DNA of 64,000 nucleotides from Luidia sarsii (taxonomy: Eukaryota > Echinodermata > Asteroidea > Paxillosida > Luidiidae), in assembly GCA_949987565.1 (NCBI GenBank), contig OX465112.1:12933055-12997054 (forward strand). Reading direction: 5' to 3'. The translations under genes and the position numbers were made by a program. Positions 56,991 through 64,000 of the stretch are shown in pieces (the stretch's first letter is position 1; each line of letters begins with the position of its first letter). Under the pieces are notes generated by a model. It was not told the DNA's origin. It saw only the letters and a list, made by a program, of their open reading frames with translations, and searched no databases.

Positions 56991-57405
56991 CTAAAGGCCG
57001 CCGTACACGAGAGCTATCTGCTGAGCAAAAAGTCTCTCGAGACCGTTAGCTCAGCACGTAGCTCACCGTGTGCGCTGAACCTTTGGTGAGATTTCTGCCT
57101 CAAGAGGCCGTGAGACCAATATCTATCCTGTTTGATTTTGGCGACCGCGTGAATAGGGCGTGCGCTTTCATTGGCCAGTTGCTATGTTTTATTTGCTCAG
57201 CACGTAGCTCAAGTCGCCGCACGCGGTGAGTTTTCAACCACGGGAGGCGAAAAAAAAATCAAACAGGATATAGATATTGGTCTCACGGCCTCGTGAGGCA
57301 GAAATCTCACCAAAAGTCCAGCGCACACGGTGAGCTACGTGATGAGCTAACGACCTCGAGAGACTCTTTGCTTAGCAGATAGCTGTCGCGTGCGGCGGAC
57401 TTAAG
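56991..57405. mobile_element. Foldback element with about 165-bp inverted arms
   Basis: The first arm (CTAAAGGCCGCCGTACACG, AGCTATCTGCTGAGCAAAA, CTCGAGACCGTTAGCTCA, CACGTAGCTCACCGTGTGCG, GGTGAGATTTCTGCCTCA, GTGAGACCAATATCTAT) is repeated in inverse order and orientation at the right end, finishing at 57,405. The central part holds another AGCACGTAGCTCAAG block. TGAG occurs directly outside both ends and may be a short target duplication. Non-coding. Confidence 0.85.
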
Positions 57406-58080
57406 GTGAGCATCGACAGTAAAAATAGACGCATCAGGGCCAGTCACGACAACAGACAAAACAACCCTTTCTCTCGTTCTGACAAAAAAAAACACACCTC
57501 CGAATTATCCCTGAGGAAGGCACGGGCAAATTTGCACTCCAGTCCACCGCCTGAAATCCGAGTGAGCACGAACCTTCGCCATGGAGTAAGACCGGACAGC
57601 GTCAGTGATCGCAGTGGAAAAGGTGCCGGCCTAAAAAGGCGGGCATCTGGTAGAGTCGACCTAGCATCTTATAAGATGATACCACTGTCGTACAATTGAG
57701 TACAAACAAGGGGCCATTTTTTCCAAAACCCGACTTAGGCTTCGGCTCCGGCTTCGTCTATGTTATCCAAAAAGCTGAAAACAAAGGTTGGAGATCTTTA
57801 TTGAAGTTGAAGCTTTGAACTCTATTTCAAAACGCTGTATAACGAAAAAAAAAAACCCCAAAGGCCTCGTACTTTAAAAAGGACGAAAGAAATGGAGACA
57901 AGGCCGGAGCTTGAGCCTAAGACGGGTTTCGGGGGGCCAAAGGGCAAACCTATCAGAATGTTGACGTGCTGTATTTTTGAATCCAGGCGAATGGAAAGTT
58001 TGCGACACTCGGATTCAAACAAACCCGGGGAAAGGAGCAAGGACTCGGCAATTTCAACAGCAAGGAGAATTCTGATTGGA
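57406..58080. other. Unassigned non-coding sequence
   Basis: No repeat family recognised. Frames on both strands at 57.4-58.3 kb have no domain. Confidence 0.4.
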
Positions 58081-58125
58081 CAGAGCTCCGAACCTGGGAC
58101 CTTGAGCTTAGCGCGCGAGCGCTCT
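58081..58125 (-). repeat. tRNA-like (SINE-head) fragment
   Basis: Minus strand: GAGCGCTCGCGCGCTAAGC, TCAAGGTCCCAGGTTCGGAG resembles an anticodon arm followed by a box B. The 3' T-stem is damaged. Confidence 0.4.
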
Positions 58126-58427
58126 TTTGAAAATGAATTCAAATGGGGGGGAAAGGGAACGGGATGAACAAAATGACTGAAATGAAATCGAGACTGAAGT
58201 AGCTGGAGGCGCGGTGAGTGATGTGCATGGGTTAGCAACGTTTCACGTGCCGCGGGCACTGAGACTATAACCAGATTGCTCGGCTGTTGGTGAGGGGTTG
58301 GTGGGCCCACAGTCGGAAAGGATACGGGTATGGCGAGGCACAACTGAGTCAGCAGACGGCCATAGGATTATACGAATGTTATCTTAAGCTCTATCGGGCA
58401 CGCCCTTTAGATACGAGCGACTGCATC
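58126..58427. other. Unassigned non-coding sequence
   Basis: No feature recognised. Confidence 0.4.
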
Positions 58428-58795
58428 TGCCTCCCTTTCTCTACATCTCCCTCGCTATTATCTGTGTCTCCTTTCTCTCCCTTCCCCCCTCTCCTCTCTG
58501 TCCTCTCTCCCCTCGCTCTATACTCTCTCGACCCTTTTCTTTCTACTCCCTTTCTCTTTCTCCCTCTCTCCCTCTCATGTTTATCTCCCTCCTCTCTTTC
58601 TCCCTCCATCACTCCTTTTTATATCCCTTGCTTTCCCTCTCTCTCTCTCTCTCCTCTCTCCTTCCTCCCGCCCTCTATCACTTCCCCTCTCTCAACCTCT
58701 CCCCCTTTCTCTCCCTCCTCCCCACTTCTCTCTCTCTCTCTCTCTCTATCTCTCTCCCTCTTTTTTCTCTCTCTCGCTCCTCTCCCTCTCTAAGA
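58428..58795. repeat. Pyrimidine-rich tract (CTCTCTCC)
   Basis: C/T-rich plus strand with CTCTCTCT runs near 58,638 and 58,730. The 168-codon frame across it is Ser/Leu/Pro low complexity. Confidence 0.92.
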
Positions 58796-60691
58796 TAGGG
58801 ACGTAGGAGTGTCTGGACTTCAAACGTTATCTCTGCTTATTTTTTTATCTTAAGATGAATGTCAGATTTTTTTTCGCGTCGTTATTGGAGCGTGTAAGCA
58901 GCTTGATTGCAGAAGCCCGTGTACAAAAACCGATGAAGCCGGGGCTAGGCTAGAAGCAGATGGGATAAGACGCTTATTAGTGCTGTGGTCTTAAAATCTC
59001 TCAAGCATGAGCGCCGGTGACATGGCATCCTTGTAGGGAGACGGCAGATTGAGCCAGATACTTGGCGAGATCATAGACAAATAAAGACAAAAAGGGGATG
59101 TCGTTACACTGTATAATAATGATAAGCCGTGTCCGAAATGGGCTTCCGTATCAATGTCGCCACGGACTATATGGTCACTGCGATCCCACCTTTGTCTTCT
59201 TTTCTTACGTCCAAAACTGAGCTCGGAACGGAACGCGAACAGTTCAGCGCGGCCGCCTATGCAGCTGCAGGCTAAGGTTCCCTCACGATAATGGCCCTTC
59301 AATTAATGTGCCCCTCTCTGGTAGATCCGAAGAGGAGACACACTGGAGTGCTTCACAAACACAGGCTACCCGCAAGAAACATCTCTCTGCCCGGCATTTG
59401 AGTCTAAAAGGCCACTTTTGGCCATGGTTGTCGACAGGCCGAAGATTATTCCAAACAGTATGACTTCCTGGGTTGCATCATACCTATATACTGCGATTTC
59501 TACGTGTGTCACAACGCTACGCGACAGCCGAAAAGGCAATTAGCGCCTAGATTCCTCGATGCCATTTTCCGTGGCGTTTCCCGATGTTTACTGAAGCGGT
59601 TGAATGTCGCGAGTAAACGGAATCCCACTCGCCGGCATGTGGAGCGGCCTTCCAGACGGCCGTTTTCTGAAGCATTCCTCGTCAAGGTTGCAAAGACCGC
59701 TTGGAAGCGCTCGAGGTTTTTGGTACTATTCACAAAACGGTAGCAGGCAGCTCGGTGACTAAGCCCATTCATTGAATAAGACTCCTATTGTATTTTTGTT
59801 TGCTTTTCTGTTGCTTCATCATAGCGAAAAAGCTATTGTCTTCGTTATAATCTATTTTGTCTTCTTGGCAACTCGATTCCCATAGACAAGGCACATGCAA
59901 CTCTTTTCTGGCCACGATTTCAGTCAAAGCATTGAGGCAGGTTTGGATCATCGTCCTTTAAACTTACAGGTCGAACAACATGACGGAAGGTCACCTGTTA
60001 ATTTGTCTGCTCAAAATGTGTATGCTCAGCCATGTATATAGCATACGTAAGTGAGGAGTAAAATCGTTTCTAATTTCCTTTTTATTTGGATTTCAGTCAA
60101 CTTAACGTGAAAGAGCAAATTTATAAACGGGCCTTAAAGTCAAGGAATCTTTAACAATGCTGACAAAATGGGATTCACAACATGGGGTTTAAATCTTTTC
60201 CAGAAATAATTCCAATATTATGCAAGCATATAAATTTGGTGGGTGCTTTCGTGACTACATTGTGAAGTAAGTAAGTAACGTCAAAGTGTGAAGTAACGTT
60301 ATGATTTGCCCTAGTTTTGTTTGAATTGACATCACGTATCGGAATATGCCGGCACGTATCTAAATTTTCCGATTTAAGCATTCATTTGAGCTGAGAGACT
60401 GCAAGTGGGGCCAAAATCATCAGAACGTCATCAACGAGATTTTAAAACACAACCAAAGCCATGGCCCAATCTTCTCGAAACCTGGTGGTTAATTATTCAC
60501 TGTGCCAGAAATGCAGAATGTGAAGTGGCGCCTCAAATAAATCATGTACCTACGCGGGAAAAGCCCTATGCAATGTTTCAGGTGGAGACTTATACTTCAA
60601 GCTACTGATATGACACGTAGCACGGAGTGACAGTTCCCAAGTCCAAGAATAGGACGTTCTACCGCTGTTCAAATCACGTCAATCTGGCCCT
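58796..60691. other. Unassigned non-coding sequence
   Basis: Overlapping frames on both strands at 59,504-59,772 (79 and 87 codons) are Arg-rich and unrecognised. No repeat family seen. Confidence 0.35.
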
Positions 60692-60884
60692 CTTTCCTTT
60701 GGCCCCGGGGGAGATTGGACGAGATTTGGTCCCCTCCGGGCCACGGGACTCGCGAAGGGATTCAGTGAACGGATGGTGGTTACCCCCTGCTGATGCAGAC
60801 GTCACATTCCAGCAGGCCTTGCTGTGCCACTCGGAAAGGGAAGCGCTAAATCTCGCCCAATCTCGCCCGAGGCCAAATGGAAAG
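60692..60884. mobile_element. Foldback (MITE-like) element, about 36-bp arms
   Basis: CTTTCCTTTGGCCCCGGGGG, AGATTGGACGAGATTT at 60,692 is inverted as AAATCTCGCCCAATCTCGCC, CGAGGCCAAATGGAAAG ending at 60,884, about 80% identical. It is a single copy in the window and the interior is non-coding. Confidence 0.6.
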
Positions 60885-61637
60885 TCAAAATCGCCTAGAC
60901 GTGATATTCTCGACATCTAGAAGAAAATAAGTGAAAGTCCGATGCTGTGCATAGCCGAGTATTATGAAATCGATTTTAAGTTATAGCGCAGCAATATACG
61001 CCATATTAAAGTCCTAAGTATTGCGCTATGAGCAGATATGGCAGAAGATACGCACCGTTTCGTAAAATAACCTATACTGAACCTTTCATAATTTAGCGTT
61101 CATAAGAGCCTATAGTTGGCCAGCAAAGCATAATTTTTCTAATTGTCACTATTGACCGTTTAGCCACCGTGACGGGGTTCCCTTTTTTACAAAAATGATA
61201 TTACGTCATCCTATGGCGTAATAGCAATGCGAGTTTTGAAAACACACCTAAGGCATCGGCCAATTTTTACGACGCATGGTTAAAATGTATAGTTATTGTG
61301 CAAGGACTGCAGAATATCAAGTAATCAACATGACGTCAAAAAACATATGCCGATTATGCCCTGTCTCAAAACCGGCCAGACTTCTAGTCTCTTATTATAT
61401 TAATTCTCAATTGGAAAACGAAAGACGATATCCATATTTGAAACAAATCATATGTACTTCATTGCCTGTTTTTGTAATCGAATTTGAGAAACCTTGAACT
61501 ATATCAATTCCAAAAAGATGTTTTTCCTGCATATAGATAAATATTTGAGTATCAACTCCCATAAGCATTCTCTTGGAGACAAGACAGTACAAATTGTGAC
61601 TGCTGTTACCATAGATAACGATTCTCAAAACTACATA
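60885..61637. other. Unassigned non-coding sequence
   Basis: No feature recognised. Confidence 0.4.
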
Positions 61638-61680
61638 GGGCCAGACGTTTTTATCCTAGCAGGACCTCTCTCAAAGGCAG
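61638..61680 (-). repeat. Penelope-type terminal hairpin module
   Basis: GGGCCAGACGTTTTTATCC, TAGCAGGACCTCTCTCAAAG GCAG matches the minus-orientation module with changes in the GAAAC core. Confidence 0.6.
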
Positions 61681-62163
61681 AATGGCAGAGTTGTCTGAAT
61701 GTAGGGACGAATGCGAACCACAAATCGCAATCCACAGGCCTATAGACGAAACGACTACTACAAATAGAATATTTTCTACACTGAATATAATTATGACTGT
61801 GCACGTCCCAACATGCCGGAGGATGTGACACTCCGATTTCAGCAGGATTTGATTCAGAGTCATTCATTCTACTGATTCTAATAGTATTAAATCCAAAATT
61901 GATGTGGAGCTCATGGTAGCAAATACCAAAGTGCAGTCAGGTATATTATGTTCCAGATAAAGCATAGGCCTATAGAACATTATTACTTGACCATCTTCTT
62001 CAAATATTGCAATGAGATGATAAAAAAAATATATATAAATATAGGCCTATAATGCTTTCTCGCTGATCCGTTTGAGCCGCTGCCGGCCGACTCTATATTC
62101 TCGAAGATTTCTGACTAATTTTCACACATAGCGAAGCCACTTCAGTAATCGAAGATTGGCAAG
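61681..62163. other. Unassigned sequence with TAGGCCTA octamers
   Basis: TAGGCCTA at 61,965 and 62,042 and the related ACAGGCCTATAG at 61,732. No gene. Confidence 0.4.
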
Positions 62164-62230
<67 letters not shown>

Positions 62231-62240
62231 AGAGAGAGAA
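62164..62240. repeat. (GA)n microsatellite
   Basis: Near-pure GA dinucleotides with a few AAG interruptions. A complementary (TC)n array lies 300 bp to the right. Confidence 0.95.
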
Positions 62241-62379
62241 AAAACAAACCCAGTTTGCTGTTCAAACAAATCCAACACGCTGGTGACTGCAGTTGCGTGT
62301 TATTCCAGTTTAGCGTGGGATTAGATAGTGATCGTCATCGGTGGCGATTTGTTCAAGCAGGACACGGGGGAACGGGGAA

Positions 62380-62426
62380 GGTTGACCCACCAGGTTGACC
62401 CACCTGGTTGACCCACCTGGTCGACC
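62380..62426 (+). repeat. 13-bp tandem repeat (GGTTGACCCACCT)
   Basis: Three full copies and a partial fourth (GGTCGACC). Confidence 0.9.
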
Positions 62427-62534
62427 GTGATGCTCGTTAGGACCAACTGGCAGTGACGGGCCAGAACAGAGGAATCAACCTCTTCCCGAATGCACTTTAC
62501 ACGTATAAAACAACAGGCTGTTCCAACAGATCAT

Positions 62535-62538
62535 TCTC

Positions 62539-62629
<91 letters not shown>

Positions 62630-62641
62630 TTTTTGGGGGGG
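62535..62641. repeat. (TC)n microsatellite ending in T14G7
   Basis: About 40 TC units to 62,620, then 14 T and 7 G. The reverse complement of the homopolymer end is C7A14, like the C10-An junctions elsewhere. Confidence 0.95.
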
Positions 62642-63834
62642 CGTGAGGTCACTCAGACACTGTGAAAGAGAAGAATTTCTAGAAGAAGAAAAAAACAGAG
62701 GTAGGCCCTTTTTTTAGAGCCTCTGGAAGTAAAAGATACGGATTTTTTTTTGTGAAACCAATATCAACTGACAAGCGGTCGTCTCTTATACTATTAATTA
62801 CAAAAAAAACCTGAATGCTAGCTGTCGGTTTCGGCACAGAAATCGATCGTATCCACATGACATCTTCGATCTGCCCCAGTCGAAGTTCTGATCGTGTCCC
62901 TGGTCTCTGAGGAGCCATCACTGTGATGACGGGGACCTAACGGTGCAATGGGACGGCTCCCAAAAACTCGGCTCGAGGTTGTGTCTGTGTGTGAGACTCT
63001 GGAAAAAATCATCTTACGGTGGCAGAAGTGAGGTTAATAAGGAAGGTGAAAGTCTCTAGACTTCAGGAAATAGGTTGAAGGTTCTGTATACTCTCTCCTA
63101 TTGTTCCTCTCTTTCTCTTTCCATCAAATGGTAACTCAGCCACGCTAAGCGTTGGACAACTACACGCGAGCTTTAAAAAGGGATGATTTAAATGTACCCA
63201 CTGGTGGGCTTTGAAAGTCGGCGTGGTGATCGGAGTGCATGAGTACCGTACGGTTTTGCGTATAACACCTTACCAAGCATCCACTCGCCGTTTCTTTTTC
63301 AGCACCACACCACTGCTTGAAATAGCCATTTCCCGCGGTTTCGTAGTAAAGCGGGAAAAAATTGTCTTGTGATTTCGGGTAACGCATTGTGCGTTTAGCC
63401 TGATGATTGGGTAGTTCGTAAGGGGTAACGTAATGAGTGAAGGGTGTGTAGAGAACAATGGATTCAGTTCCGTCTATGGGCGGCGCTAAACGTGCTTCGC
63501 TACCGCATAACAGTTAAGACGTTTGTACAAGCGTATGTTTAATAGAGTATAACTAAGACGAGTCAGTACACATTGCACCGTGTATCCGCTAACATTACTT
63601 GCATAATCAGACCGTTGCTTCAATTAGTACCTTAATCTCCTCGATTCTATACAATTATGGTCATCTGAGGCGGAAAGCGAGGGACGACTTGTCGGCGACT
63701 GTCAACGCCACAAAACGTTGTAAATGTTCCCCATGTAAACTCTCCATTGCGAAATACAATCCACTATATATACAGACTCTTTCAAGCCTTATATCGAAAA
63801 AAAAAAAAGTTAAGATGTACAAATTCTCGACTAA
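62642..63834. other. Unassigned non-coding sequence
   Basis: No repeat family or gene recognised. Frames of 60-80 codons on both strands are unsupported. Confidence 0.4.
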
Positions 63835-64000
63835 ACTGACGTTTTGATCCTAGCAGGTCCTTTAACAAAGGCAGAATCAAACCTTTCTCAAAGGCAGAAT
63901 GCATTCAGCATCTATTTATGAGAATGGCCCTGCTAGGATCGAAACGTCAGGCACGTTACATTTTAAAGATTTTCTAAGTAGGCAGTTTGCAACAATTTCG
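63835..64000. mobile_element. Inverted pair of Penelope-type hairpin modules at the window edge
   Basis: A minus module (CTGACGTTTTGATCCTAGC, AGGTCCTTTAACAAAGGCAG) at 63,835-63,875 is followed by a second ACCTTTCTCAAAGGCAGAATG at 63,881. A plus module CCCTGCTAGGATCGAAACGT CAGG follows at 63,928-63,951. The right flank AGTAGGCAGTTTGCAACAAT is the inverse of the flank at 21.9 and 54.1 kb. The element may continue past the window. Confidence 0.7.

Noticed and set aside
59504..59772. Overlapping 79- and 87-codon frames on both strands
   Set aside because: Both strands are open over the same interval, both are Arg-rich, and neither has a motif or splice evidence.
60627..60920. 97-codon plus-strand frame
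   Set aside because: Most of it lies in a foldback element with inverted arms at 60,692-60,884.

Overview
The window looks like gene-poor, repeat-rich nuclear DNA from an animal. Nothing in it looks bacterial: there are no tightly packed reading frames, operons or ribosome-binding sites. The repeat content (GIY-YIG Penelope-like retroelements, many short foldback elements, tRNA-headed SINE-like pieces, long pyrimidine tracts of CTCTGTCTC type, an overrepresented TAGGCCTA octamer) suggests a marine invertebrate, possibly an echinoderm or another invertebrate deuterostome. That placement is inference from repeat style, because no conserved host protein is recognisable.

Layout. 0-21 kb is mostly unassigned DNA broken by low-complexity tracts (pyrimidine-rich at 0.8, 10.2-10.7 and 11.3-11.9 kb; purine-rich at 6.5-7.1 and 13.4-14.2 kb), two copies of a 130-bp foldback repeat (2.7 and 8.2 kb), one tRNA-headed SINE (7.9 kb), one end of a repeat carrying a histone-type mRNA 3' stem-loop (5.36 kb) and a 259-bp foldback element (18.1 kb). 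21-29 kb holds a pyrimidine tract split by a near-perfect 56-bp-arm palindrome, a SINE, two members of a foldback family, an 11-copy 35-bp minisatellite and a degenerate interstitial telomere-like CCCTAA array flanked by inverted tRNA-like sequences.

29.8-35.2 kb is the only clear coding-derived region. Two decayed copies of one Penelope-like retroelement (reverse transcriptase plus GIY-YIG endonuclease) lie head to head. Copy 1 (minus strand) has lost the catalytic centre of its reverse transcriptase by internal deletion and has at least two stop codons. Copy 2 (plus strand) is 5'-truncated with three stops in an otherwise continuous frame. Both end in a hairpin followed by GGATCGAAACGTCAGG. 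That terminal module recurs at about fourteen other places in the window, several times as convergent inverted pairs, which suggests a non-autonomous family mobilised by, or derived from, the Penelope-like element.

35-64 kb contains a 1.2-kb structure with about 165-bp terminal inverted repeats, two copies of a 188-bp MITE with 23-bp perfect inverted repeats, a 414-bp foldback element, a 42-bp minisatellite encoding a 14-residue repeat, a perfect 17-bp-stem hairpin, more SINE pieces and more pyrimidine tracts. The best host-gene signals are a CpG-rich promoter-like segment with two CCAAT boxes, a CRE-like site and a TTTAAAA box followed by a leader exon with a consensus splice donor (55.46-55.77 kb), and a short open exon-like segment with a splice donor at 39.86-40.00 kb. 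No complete host protein-coding gene, canonical tRNA, rRNA or CRISPR array was found.
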